Shown in pieces: positions 43,755 through 53,850 of a stretch of DNA of 64,000 nt (position 1 is the first letter of the stretch; each line of letters begins with the position of its first letter). The position numbers were made by a program, and so were the translations under genes. The stretch is from Notamacropus eugenii (lineage: Eukaryota; Chordata; Mammalia; Diprotodontia; Macropodidae): NCBI RefSeq assembly GCF_028372415.1, contig NC_092872.1:15280479-15344478 (forward strand), read 5' to 3'. The notes under the pieces are model-generated. The model saw only the letters and a program-made list of their open reading frames with translations, did no database searches and had not been told where the DNA came from.

Positions 43755-43900
43755 TGATTGATCTGACCTCTGACACCTCCTATGTGATCCTGAGTAAGCC
43801 ATTTAATTACCCTGAATTTCTGTGACTTCATCTATAAAATGAGGGAGTTAGCCTCAATGGTTTGAGGTAATTTACAGATCTACATCTTTGATCTTTTGGA
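43755..43900 (+). mobile_element. MIR-type CORE-SINE fragment
   Basis: 'atgtgatcctgagtaagcca', 'tgacttcatctataaaatga' and 'gggagttagcctcaatggtt' follow MIR order. Confidence 0.75.
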
Positions 43901-43954
43901 GATTTCACATGGAGGACACCCTAGCAGGATGTATATTTCCCTTTTTTCATTGTA

Positions 43955-45015
43955 ACACATGAATTCAATTCTTGTTTCTATGGTGATGATTCTCAAATCT
44001 AGTTACATAATCCTACCCTCTCTACTGAGCTCCAGTCTCTCATTTCCAACCACCTAATAGATACCTCAAACTAGACATTCCAGAGATATCTTAAACTCAA
44101 CCTATCCAAAACTGAATTCATTAACTTTTCTCCAAAACCTTCCCCTCTTCCTAACTTCCTTATTAATGTTCAGAGTGCCACCATACTGCAGTCATTCAGG
44201 CTTGAAACCTAGGTACCAGCTTCCATTTCTTGCTTTCTCATTCCCCTATATCTAACCCGTTGCCAAGGCATGTCAATTTTACCTTTGTAACATCTCTTTA
44301 ATGGGCACCCCTCTCTCTTATGACACTCCCACCATCCTGGCAGAGGCTCATCTCCTCACACCTAGATTAGTGCAAAAGCCTGCTGGTGGGTCTGTCTGCC
44401 ACAAGGCTCTCCTTACCCCAATCCAACCTCTACTCAAATGTCAAAGTGATTTTTCTAAAGGTCAGGTCTATGTCGTTCCCACCCCCCACCTTCCCCCCCA
44501 CTCAATAAACATCACTGGTTCCTTATCTCCTCCAAGATCAAATATAAAATCCCCTGGCATTCAACACCCTTTATAGTATAACCCCCTTCGTGTGTTCTTA
44601 CACATTGCATCCCACTGAATGCTCTACTATCAGTCATACTCACCTCTTTACTGTTCTTCAATATTGAGATGGACATTCCAGCTTTCTCTGGCTATCCCCC
44701 ATGACTGGCACGTTTTTCCTTCTCATTTCTGCCTCCTGGCTTCTCTGGGTTCCTTCAGGTCACAGCTGAAGTCCAACTTTCTACAGGAATCCTTACCTGA
44801 TTTCTTTACTTCTAATCTTTCCCTCTGTTGATTATTTCCAATTTATCCAATTTTTTATATGGCTTGTTTGAACATAGTTGTTTGAATGATGTCTCTTTCA
44901 CTAGACTATGAGCTCCTGGAGAACAAGGACATCTTTTACCTTTTTTTTGTATCCCCACTATTTGACACAGTACCTGATACAGTGCCTAGGGCTTAATCAA
45001 TGTTTAATGATCCAT
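43955..45015 (+). mobile_element. L2 LINE, well-preserved 3' kilobase
   Basis: Continuous L2 landmarks occur from ORF2 ('cctatccaaaactgaattca', 'ggcatgtcaattttaccttt', 'cctcacacctagattagtgc') through 'tctggctatcccccatgact' and 'ttccttcaggtcacagctga'. It closes with 'ctatgagctcctggagaaca', 'tacagtgcctagggcttaat' and 'caatgtttaatgatc'. No intact frame remains. Confidence 0.9.
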
Positions 45016-45019
45016 TGAC

Positions 45020-45110
45020 CAAGTGACTTATCCAGGGTCACAGAGGTAAAGTGGCCATCAGGATCTGGGACCAATTCCTCTGACTGCCAATCCAGCATTC
45101 CATAGATAAG
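45020..45110 (-). mobile_element. CORE-SINE fragment
   Basis: 'agtgacttatccagggtcac' and 'attcctctgactgccaatcc' are antisense CORE and head. Confidence 0.75.
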
Positions 45111-45194
45111 GAGGAGGAGAGCAATGAACAGAACACCTTTTCATTTCTGAGCACAGATCTTCAACTTGAAGGCTCGGTTCAAGATTACCCAGAG

Positions 45195-45440
45195 CAGAAG
45201 GTGAGAGAAGGGAAAAATAATAGGTCAGTTTGCAAAGAGGAAAATGTAGCTTTAATGTAAGGAGAAAACTTTCTAACAATTAGAGACCTAAAGTGTAAGA
45301 AGCTGCTGTCACCAGAGGTCTTCAGCCAAGGCTGCATAATCACTCTCTTGTATGGCATAAAGGGATTCCTTTGCAGATAGAAGATGGAGTAAATGACTTT
45401 GAGTGTCTCTTCCAACCTGGAGATTCTGATTCTATGACTG
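45195..45440 (+). mobile_element. CR1/L3-type LINE 3' end
   Basis: 'aaactttctaacaattagag', 'gtcaccagaggtcttcagcc', 'aaggctgcataatcactctc' and 'tctcttccaacctggagatt' ending in 'ctgattctatgac' follow the CR1 3' end, including the terminal ATTCTATGA-type motif. Confidence 0.85.
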
Positions 45441-45919
45441 AGTACCAACCTTATCTCTCATAGCTCCTATGAACAATTTCAAGTATGGAAGGGAAAAGAG
45501 ATTTTCTGAAATGTGTATGGAATAGAGTTTCTATCTTTGCACTCATGAGAGCAGTATTATGGATAAATCAAATCAAATATTCTATTCATATCTTTCTAGA
45601 TGATAGTTCTGACCTCCTTGTGTGTCTGCTTTTATCTATTTAAAATAAAAGTAATAGTCCTGAGAGGTTTTCTTTTCAAGAAAACTTGCCTAACAAGCTA
45701 TGTTCTAAGTGGCAAATAATATGTGGGGCAAATTTAGTTGATGGAGGGGGAGAGGGATATTAGCAGGACAGAGGTGGCACCGAGAATGGCCTACCCTAAA
45801 GTGCAATAAAATTAGGAGATGAGGGAACCCTTCCCTCAAGAAGCTCAGCCATTGACATAGTCAATGGTTCCCAATCCCAACATTCCCCTGCTTCAACACC
45901 TTTTGCAGCTCATGAGGGC
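45441..45919. other. Unassigned non-coding DNA
   Basis: Nothing recognised. Confidence 0.3.
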
Positions 45920-46086
45920 CAAAATAATTTTGGGGAGGTGGACAGCACAAGCAGCTATAGTGATCACCAGGAGTCCTATCAGAGATATGTTCACTCTTTA
46001 GAAGAGTGTGGATACACTAAAATAAAGAGATAAAGCCAGTTCTTTTATTTATTTTTGTGTTTGCATCAGGTTAAGTTACATGAAGT
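45920..46086 (-). repeat. Inverted duplication, arm B
   Basis: Reverse complement of arm A at 43294-43460, about 90% identical by eye over 167 bp with almost no length change. The arms are 2.46 kb apart. Confidence 0.85.
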
Positions 46087-46499
46087 TATTGGCTGTGTCA
46101 TATCAGGTCACAGGATGATTTCTTCATTCAGTGCAACTGCACCTTGGCTGTAGAGAGGAAGTATATCCCACATGTTGGTGCTCTGGAAGAAAATTCCATT
46201 TGCCCCTACCCTAGTCATAGCTCTCCCAAAAAGTAACAAAATGGCCAATAAGTAAGAAATCACAAGGCAAAGGAGAAGGAAAGGGCCTACGTAATTGATA
46301 AACTGGATAAACATTCCCTAAATAATGGTTAAGTTGCCCAAAAATAGTGTGAAGAAATACTCAAATCCCACATGTGGTCGTTCTGGGAATTCCCTAGAAC
46401 TGAGATTTATATATAATGACATTCCCCTTTCGGCACTGTTTTCCCTAGGTCTTGATGGCATTCTTCTCAAGGAAATTTCACTGTGTTTTTTGCAAAGTC
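46087..46499. other. Unassigned non-coding DNA
   Basis: Nothing recognised. Confidence 0.3.
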
Positions 46500-47065
46500 A
46501 CCCATGAACTGAATAGTCAAATCTCATCCGATTATATATTTGCTAAAAGCAAATATCCAACATGTTTTCTGATGGACAAGAAGTTCTAAACGGAGCTTTC
46601 AAACAACAGTGGACAGTATCATACAATGAACAATTGGGTATAATGTATGCTCGCAATACTAGATTTGCACAGATGTGACAGCTTTATCATTTTGATGGCT
46701 GCCTATACTTGAAATATTTTATTGCCAATTTTTGACAACTCATTTTTCTTGTGCACATCTGTCCCAGTGTACAAGCTGACTATGATATATCCTAATCCTA
46801 AGACTGAGAAATTCATGGAGCTCTGCAGTAAGCTAATGTAGCCAAATGTCTTTCTCCCCATGCAAAATGTGAACATTTACTTGCATTATTTTAATACAAT
46901 GGATCTGATTTCTGCCTGCGTGGACCTTGATGATTGCTATTATCTCTTGTTTTAGAAATGACAGAATGTATCGGTTTTGACTTTGTTTTTGACCATGAAA
47001 TTGGTTGTGATTTGCATGTTTTGTTCTACTTACCCCAAGAAAAAAGAATAAATGGGTTCTAAGTT
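46500..47065. promoter_or_regulatory. Candidate conserved non-coding element
   Basis: This stretch has no repeat, is high in sequence complexity and is rich in regulatory-type words. ACAGATGTG near 46671 and its reverse complement CACATCTGT near 46757 bracket a block with 'tgacagctttatcattttga' and 'attttattgccaatttttga'. Homeodomain-like ATTA words follow. Its texture resembles deeply conserved developmental enhancers, but no alignment was possible. Confidence 0.3.
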
Positions 47066-47344
47066 CTGGGAAATTTTTTAACTTACTGAAGTTAAATCAA
47101 GAGGGGTTTTTCCATTTTAATATTCTCTTTATCCTGTACTTCTTCCTACTATCCCAGTGAGGGATAATTATACCTTACAATTACCCAACATTCCTATCCA
47201 ATTTTTTTTAAAGCTAAAGTAGACATTGATTTAAGTTTCCACCAAATTTTGTCCCAAGGCATGTTATATATACATGTGCTTCAAGGAAGTAAATATAAAA
47301 TATATCCTAGGCTTTCTGAAGAGTTATGCAACTCTCAAGCAACT
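47066..47344. other. Unassigned non-coding DNA
   Basis: Nothing recognised. Confidence 0.3.
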
Positions 47345-47548
47345 TTCTTTTCTCAGATGCTGCTTCTCCTTCCCTTTTGCACTTCTATGCTGTTCTATGA
47401 TATGTTTAATCGTGTATATGCTGTATGCTGTCCTACCAGACTATCCATTCAATGAAGGCAGGGACTTTGCCTTGTTTACCTTTGCATCTCCAATACCGAG
47501 CACCAAGCTTTATACTTCGATGTTTTTCCTAAATGAATTGAATTTTAG
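47345..47548 (+). mobile_element. L2 LINE 3' end
   Basis: 'accagactatccattcaatg', 'aaggcagggactttgccttg', 'tttgcatctccaataccgag' and 'atgaattgaattttag' form the terminus. The overlapping frames at 47249-47606 arise from it. Confidence 0.75.
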
Positions 47549-48764
47549 TTATGAAGTTTCAAAAGCAAAAATCAATGCTTTGTTTCTAATTATTAAGTGG
47601 AGGTAGAGGGAGAAAATAAAGAAGAGAGAACACAGCCTACATGTATTTGTCACATTAGGTACTGCAGTCGGCAGTAGGTACAATATTGGTAGAAGAATCA
47701 CAGTAAAGAGGACCAGTAATTCACAGAAGACAAAGTCCAAGAATGAAGTCAACAATAAAGCCCATAGCCTCACATACCTATAAACAAATGCCCAAAATAG
47801 AGACAAAAAGCATGCGGAAATCAAGATCCTAACAAAGGGAAACAAATTTGATTTCATTAAGTGCTGTTTAAACTTTGTAGACCATGATTCATAGATCAAC
47901 TATGCTTATAGAACTAAGGGGAGAAATAACAAATTATATCCATGTGAAAAAGCCCTAGAAGCTATAAGGAAACAGTATGATGGAGAGCATTTGTGTATTT
48001 CTCATCAGTCAAGGGAACAGAGGCAATACTGTCTTATGAGTAGAATAAAGAACACCTGAAAATAAAAAAAAATAGATCAGGAACTTGGAAAATGGGTTGC
48101 ATATCGAGCATTGACTGAACTCTTACTCTGCCAAAAGCAGAGCCACTAGTAATCTCTTAGCTTGCCTTCTTGATGAATTCATCCTTCAAAAGATAGTGGA
48201 AGCAATCAGAAGAATTGCCAGTCTGGGCCTAATTCTGATGAATTAGGGAGGGACTGATTGCTAAAGGGAAGTGATGGGAAACCTGGGGGAAAGTGGTCCT
48301 TCCCATCTTAGAGTTGAAGGTAATGAATGAGCTGAAAATCAAGCTCAAGCTTACACAAATTCTAGATTTTGTAGGTATGCCAAAGGGTGGATAGAAGATA
48401 TGAATATAATCTCATGTTCTCAAATTCTACAAGAGGATTTGAAACTAGAAGAAATAGAAACTTTCAAGGAGATAATTCTGATGATACAATCACTAACAAC
48501 TCCAATTTGGAGAAAGGGAGGAAATATACAAAGAGATTAATGTGGACACATGTAGCTCAGATTCTGTTAAAAATATATATGAGATAGCAACAAGGACATA
48601 TAATAGATACAAAATATTGGCATGGTCCTATAAGAATTGTGAGATGCGCTAAAACTCATTTAGTGAACTTAAGTCAGCAATGAATATTAAAATACTGCAA
48701 AAAAATATTTTTTAAAACAATAATAGGGACAAAAAGAATATAAAAGAAGGAAGAGGACTATGGG
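47549..48764. other. Unassigned non-coding DNA, possibly old LINE
   Basis: A 116-codon hydrophobic minus frame (47549-47899) is Leu/Phe/Ile-rich because the plus strand is A/G-rich. No domain is evident. The part after 48380 loosely resembles a CR1/L3 LINE linker, but I cannot place it. Confidence 0.3.
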
Positions 48765-48942
48765 TTAAGAACTGGAATGGAGCTTAGATGCCATCTAGTC
48801 CAACCCTTTCATTTTATAAATGAAGACCTGGAAGTTAGAGAGAGGATGTGACAGGTAGGGTCCATAGCTAGTACAAATTTGAAGCCAGGTCTTCCTAATA
48901 CCAAATCTAGCACTCCATCCTCTCCATTATACTGCTCATGTA
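48765..48942 (-). mobile_element. MIR-type CORE-SINE
   Basis: 'atgccatctagtccaaccct', 'ttcattttataaatgaagac' and 'gccaggtcttcctaatacca' are in antisense order. Confidence 0.8.
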
Positions 48943-48959
48943 CTCAGGAATTTCTGCTC

Positions 48960-49135
48960 GGGTTATAGAAGAATTCTACTGGATTTAGGATCAAACGAGC
49001 TAGGTTTAAATTCTGACTCTGCTGCATTGTTACCTGTGTGACCTCAGATAAGTCACTTAATTTATTCAAGCCTCAATTGCTTCCTCTGTGAAATGAGGAA
49101 TTTAATTATATGATTTCTAGAGCTTTTTTCAATCA
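48960..49135 (+). mobile_element. MIR-type CORE-SINE
   Basis: 'taggatcaaacgagctaggt', 'tgtgacctcagataagtcac', 'gcttcctctgtgaaatgagg' are in order. It faces the preceding minus copy head to head. Confidence 0.8.
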
Positions 49136-49484
49136 TACATCCCTTCTCTGCTAAGGAAAATCACCTTTTAGCTGGGAAGTAGAAAACAAAAAATGGTTAA
49201 AAAGGTTCTTAAAATCAAATATAAATGCAGTAAATGATAGATGATGGTAACAGAATGCATAGCTACACTCAAAATGTTCAAGTCATAAAGCTCATGTAAA
49301 AGACATTCAAGATACTGAAATTTCTTATACATGTGATTGATGAGCCACTCTGATTTTTTAAAAACTGTGGAAAATAGGAGAGGTATCTCATTACCAGAGA
49401 TGGGAAAATATTCTTGAATTTTTTTTAAATGTGTGTGTGTAGTTCCAGGTGGAAAGGGTAAAAATTCTACAAACTGTAGGTTCT

Positions 49485-50228
49485 TCTTTAAAAATAATAT
49501 TTCATTTCCCCCCAAATTATGTGTAAAAACCATTTCTAACATTCATTTTCTTTCAAGTTTTGAGTTCCAAATTCTATGCCTCCCTCCCTGAGATGGTAAA
49601 CAACCTGATACAGGTTATGCATGTGCAGTCATAAAACATGTCCATAACAGTCATTTTGTGCAAGAAGAGAGAGAGACAGAGAGTCAGAGAAATAGTATGC
49701 TTCAGTCTGTATTCAGACAACGTCAGCTATTTTTCTGGAGGTGGATAGCATTTTTTTCATCCTGAGTCCTTTGAGATTATGTTGGATTGTTGCATTTCTA
49801 AGAATAGCCAAGTCATTTACAGTTCTGCCTAGTAAAATATTGTAAGTACTGTGTACAGTGTTTCCCTGGTTCTGCTCACTTCACTTTGCATCAGTTCATA
49901 TATATGAGAGTGTGTATGTGTGTGCGTGCATGTGTGTGTGTATGTATGTATATCTTTCCAGGTTTTTCTCAAATCATCCCACTAGAGCAATAATATTCCA
50001 TTACAATCATATACCACAGTTTGTTCAGCCATTTTCCAATTCATGGCTATTCCCTCAATTTCCAATTCTTAGCTACCACAAAAAGTGCTACTATAAATAT
50101 TTTTGTACAAATAGGCCCTTTTCCCTTCTTTTTATCTCTTTTGTAATACAGACCTGGCAACGGTATTATTGGATCAAAGGGTACACACAGTTTTATAGCC
50201 CTTTGGGCATACACACTATAGGTTCTTG
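49485..50228 (-). mobile_element. L1 LINE 3' end, longest plain copy
   Basis: The minus strand carries broken ORF2 C-terminal text: KRDKKKGKGPICTKIFIVAL, then WLNKLWYMIVMEYYC, followed by the 3' UTR. The order matches L1 ORF2p (…CTRMFIAALFTIAK…WIKKMWHIYTMEYYAAI…). A GT/AT expansion interrupts it at about 49898-49952. Confidence 0.9.
49898..49952. repeat. (GT)n/(TATG)n microsatellite inside L1
   Basis: GTGTGTATG-type units sit between 'cagttcatatata' and 'tctttccagg'. The other two L1 copies have only 'ataaatc' or 'ataagtc' at this point. Confidence 0.9.
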
Positions 50229-50239
50229 AGCTTAACTTT

Positions 50240-50915
50240 GATTTCTAGTAAACACCCTAGAATATTAATTAAAGGATGATTTGTGAGCATGTAGAAAAAG
50301 AAAAAATGATTGCAGATAGCTAAGATTGGCTTCATCACAACATGTCATGCCAGACTAAACATAATTTTTGTTGAATATTAAATGAATGAAATGAATTACT
50401 TTCCTTTTTGATGGGGTTAGTAGACTGGTAGAATGCGAGAATAACATAGCCATAGTAAATCATTTGACAAACTCTCTCATGCCATTCTTGTAGGAAAAAA
50501 TAGAGATATGCAGGCTAGCTGAGAATCCAATTAAGTGAATTTAAAAATTAGTTGAATGATGAAGCACAATAAGTAGTCACTGATTGTTCAATGTCAACTT
50601 AGAGGGAAACCTCTAATAGAATGCCCTCTCCCCCCTCAAATGTGTCCTTGGTTCTGTGCTGTTCAATAACTTTATCATTAACTTTGAGGAAGATAGAAAT
50701 AGTATTTTTATCAAATTTGTAGCTGACATGAGTCTGGAAGGGATAGCCAACACATTGAACAACAGTAAGGATCACAAAAAAATCTCACCTATTTGGAATG
50801 ATGGGTCAAATCTAATGAAATGAAATTTATTTGGAATAAATGCAAAGTCCTTTGCTTGGGTTTTAAAAAACCAAATGCATAAGGATAGAATGGGGAAGGT
50901 ATAGCTGGAGGATAA
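50240..50915 (+). mobile_element. CR1/L3-type LINE, reverse-transcriptase region
   Basis: 'gtcatgccagactaaacata', 'agtaaatcatttgacaaact', 'ctcatgccattcttgtagga', 'tgtgctgttcaataacttta', 'catttggaat'-like and 'gcaaagtcctttgcttgggt' follow the CR1-type RT gene. Families read KAFDKVSHDIL, then GPVLFNIFINDL and NKCKVLHLG. Frames are broken. It lies directly beside the L1. Confidence 0.8.
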
Positions 50916-50919
50916 CAAT

Positions 50920-51190
50920 CATTATTATTTTCATTATTGTAACAACTAGCATTTATATAGCATTTTAAGGTTTGCAAAGCACTTTATGTTAATTTTTTGC
51001 AAAGCACTACATATAATTTACATATATATACATATATATGTAAACATACATTACCTCAACTTATCCCAACTAAAACCTATGAAAAGGGTGCTACTATCAT
51101 CCTTATTCTATAGAAGAGAGAGACTAAGTGACTTTTCCAGATTTGAAGTCAGGTCTTCCTGACTCCAAATCTAGCACTCTCTCCCTAACC
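50920..51190 (-). mobile_element. MIR-type CORE-SINE with TA-rich expansion
   Basis: 'ctagcatttatatagcattt', 'taaggtttgcaaagcacttt' and 'caggtcttcctgactccaaa' are clear. A TATACA-rich stretch at 51010-51050 expands the tail. Confidence 0.85.
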
Positions 51191-51539
51191 TTGGATTTGA
51201 TTATTCTGCAAAAATCCTTGATGTACCAGAATAGTAATCTTTGTTCTATATTCCAATTGTCAACCAGTAATGCTGGTTTAAATGCTTGCTTAATAGTTTA
51301 ATAAACTCTAATTGTTAATCAGTTGATACAGCTGAGTCCAAACTAAGTGATACAGAATTGTTCAAGGCAGATATTTTCCTTCCTTCTATCTATAAATGTC
51401 CTGAAATGGAACAGGCTAGTATTGTCTCTCCCTTTGATAAGAGGACTTGACATGCCAATCCATGATACTTCCCTTCTCATTTGGAAGCGAAGCATGACAG
51501 AGAATTATTCATGGCATGTTCTGCAGGCATATTCTTACT
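51191..51539. other. Unassigned non-coding DNA
   Basis: Nothing recognised. Confidence 0.3.
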
Positions 51540-51690
51540 AATGAGAAGCAGTGTGTTCTAGTGAGTAGTAAGTCAAATGGGAATCCAGAAGCAGAACTCT
51601 ATTTTCAGTTATACCACTGGTATGTTATGTTATATGTTATATATCCCTGAAATCTCAGTAAGCCTCAGATTCTCATTCTGATTTATACTT
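51540..51690 (+). mobile_element. MIR-type CORE-SINE, degraded
   Basis: 'gaagcagtgtgttctagtga', 'gaatccagaagcagaactct' and 'ctcagtaagcctcagattct' fit MIR. Confidence 0.6.
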
Positions 51691-52225
51691 GCAGATTTCA
51701 CAAAAGTGGCATGTACATGAAAAGTTATAAATCAGGCAGCCCCCCAAATGCAGAGGTTTATATGTTTACATTTGGTAAAATCTCTGAAAAGTTCTAATAG
51801 AACCTTTCTAATTAATGAAATGCCCTGCTTAACTGAGAATTAATAAGAATCCTGTTTTTTGCTTTACTCATAAAATTTTCTAAAATGCGTCGGTTAGTTT
51901 TTTGTCATAAAATAAATATAATCTTTGTGAATTTGATGATCTCAAAATCCCTGGGAATTATTTTGAAGATTAATGATGAATGCACAGACCTATAGGTAGA
52001 GCAAGTATAAAAATTTGACCTAAATCTCCAGGGACCTCAGGATATATCCTGGAAGTTGGTGGTTGAAAATCCTTTCTCTTTTAAGAAGTTGTTTTCTGTT
52101 GATTTGCCTCACTCAATTAAACAAATACGTTATAGAATATCTTCCGCTTAACTGAGGGCTACAGTTCCCTGAATTCTGATTAGTTGAAGTCATATGTAAA
52201 TAATACACATAGTCATATGTGCTGG
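51691..52225. other. Unassigned non-coding DNA
   Basis: Nothing recognised. Confidence 0.3.
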
Positions 52226-53056
52226 TTGTTGTCCTTCATTCTCAAAGAGGACCAAAATGACATCACCATGATAAAGTCAAGTTTCAGTGTGTCTGACTGT
52301 GGCTGATCAGAGCAGTACAAGCTTGGAATGCTCTACCACAGACTGGGCACAGATAGTCCGTGTGAATATTTGTGGTGGATACTCCAAATTTGTACATCCT
52401 ATGTTTCCTTTGTGCTGTTTTAATTCTGTTTTGCTCATAGAACACAGCACCTTTTCTGATGTGGGCATGCCATGCTGAGCTGTCCTGTGTCAGTGTCTCC
52501 CATGTCACACAGTCAAATCTAAAGTTCTGGAAAGAGATCTTGAGAGTGTCCTTGTATCTCTTCTGACTACCATGTGATCACCTGCCCCATGTGAGTTCTC
52601 CATAAAATAGTCTTTTGGCAAACATACATTTTGCATTTGAACACTCTGGTCAGCCCATTGGAGTTGCACTCTCTGAAGCATAGTTTGAATGCTTGGCAGT
52701 TTAGTTCAAGCAAGGACCTCAGTGTCTAGTACCTTATCCCATCAGGTGATCTTTAGAATCTTCCTAAAACAGTTCAAATGGAAGAGATTCAGTTTTCTGG
52801 CATGGTGCTGGTAGATTGCCCATGTTTCATAGGCATACAACATGAGGTCAGCACAATAGTTCAGTAAAACTTCAGTTTGGTGGCCAATCTAATACCTCTT
52901 GTCTCCCATACTTTTCTTCGGAACCTCCCAAGCACTGAGTTAGCTCTGGCAATGCGTGTGTCAACTTCATTGTCAATGTGCACATTCCTGGAAAATACAC
53001 TACCAAGGTAAATGAACTTATTCACCCCTTTATAAGTTACCTGCACAAAATAGCAA
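52226..53056 (-). mobile_element. RTE-like LINE 3' end with ORF2 C-terminus
   Basis: Minus-strand reading gives FIYLGSVFSRNVHIDNEVDT (53016-52957) and then RIARANSVLGRFRRKVWETR. After a frameshift it continues LMLYAYETWAIYQHHARKLN, then KILKIT, then TLTQDSSAWHAHIRKGAVFY. It ends in YLCPVCGRAFQACTALISHS (52346-52287), a C2H2-like finger (C-x2-C-x12-H-x3-H). This follows the C-terminal half of an RTE-type reverse transcriptase, downstream of the catalytic core. The 3' end on the plus strand is 'gtccttcattctcaaagagg'. It is 5'-truncated, with stops and at least one frameshift, and non-functional. I recognise the clade, not the exact family. Confidence 0.82.
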
Positions 53057-53064
53057 GATAGGAT

Positions 53065-53746
53065 AACAAATATGATGAATTTTAAGAAACATGATACGAA
53101 GATCTAAAGGTGGAACATAGCCCTGAAAAGGACTTGGCAGCCATCACACCAAAGATACTGGTCCTCCCTAAACACACCCTACATCCCAAATTTCTGCCAA
53201 AACCTGAGATTGAACCAGGGACCTTTAGATCTTCAGTCTAACACTCTCCCTACTGAGCTATTTTGGCTTTGTAGTCATATGCGTATATTTGTCTAGACTG
53301 TACTTTTGACTTATCAGTAAAGAAACCTTTCTGACTACTCTAGTCATGCGATAAGAGCTTATTTCTAGAACCACATACCCTCCACAGAATTGTTTCACTA
53401 AAACTCTAGCCTTGTTACAATATTGTACAATTTCCCAGACCATGTTGTGACATTTTTGCTAAGTGCACAAGTGGCATTAGTAGCTTCTAGGAAAATTAAT
53501 GTCTGTGATCTTAAATTCTCTAGTCAAGAACTCTCTCTAATTCTAAATTCTCTAGCCAAATCCAATCTGTGTAGTGAGTGGCATTCTTGGTAGCACTCTT
53601 TGTATCATATGGGCTAACCACAGAAAATGTCTAGGACACTCTCCATTCTCTGTTCAGGGATTATGGCCAGCTAAGCCAACCATGATGAAACCATCATGGA
53701 CTCTGTTCAAGAGATATCATGTTTCTTAAAATTCATCATATTTGTT
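53065..53746. repeat. 682-bp segment bounded by perfect 32-bp inverted repeats
   Basis: Bases 53065-53096 are the exact reverse complement of 53715-53746. The 618-bp loop holds a tRNA-Phe copy and otherwise unassigned sequence. Outside the arms lie further copies of nearby LINE sequence, so this is a local rearrangement rather than a simple transposon. Confidence 0.9.
53195..53267 (-). tRNA. tRNA-Phe(GAA) gene copy, probably decayed
   Basis: Read on the minus strand, 73 nt fold as a tRNA. The acceptor stem is GCCAAAA/TTTTGGC, the A box TAGCTCAGTAGG matches consensus, and the anticodon loop CTGAAGA places GAA at 53234-53232. The T arm is CCTGG-TTCAATC-TCAGG, followed by discriminator A. It differs from the usual mammalian tRNA-Phe at about seven positions, most of them lost CpGs. 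The acceptor changes at 4 and 69 compensate each other. The B box (GGTTCAATCTC) is weakened and no T4 terminator lies directly downstream. No CCA or poly(A) follows, so it does not look like a processed tRNA retrocopy. It would decode Phe codons if active; I think inactivity more likely. Confidence 0.8.
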
Positions 53747-53850
53747 GGTGGGTACTCCAAATTTGTACATCCTATGTTTCCTTTGTGCTGTTTTGTACAG
53801 GTAACTTGTGCTATTTTGTACAGGTAACTTATAAAGGTGTGAATGCAAAT
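53747..53850. repeat. Rearranged junction built from two nearby LINE pieces
   Basis: Bases 53747-53794 directly repeat 52374-52421 (48 bp, one mismatch). Bases 53811-53844 are the reverse complement of 53020-53053 (34 bp, two mismatches). 'ttttgtacaggtaactt' is present twice in tandem between them (53792-53828 region). Confidence 0.85.

Noticed and set aside
47549-47899. 116-codon hydrophobic frame resembling a membrane protein
   Set aside because: Antisense to A/G-rich sequence, which gives Leu/Phe/Ile-rich frames by composition. No conserved motif or codon pattern.
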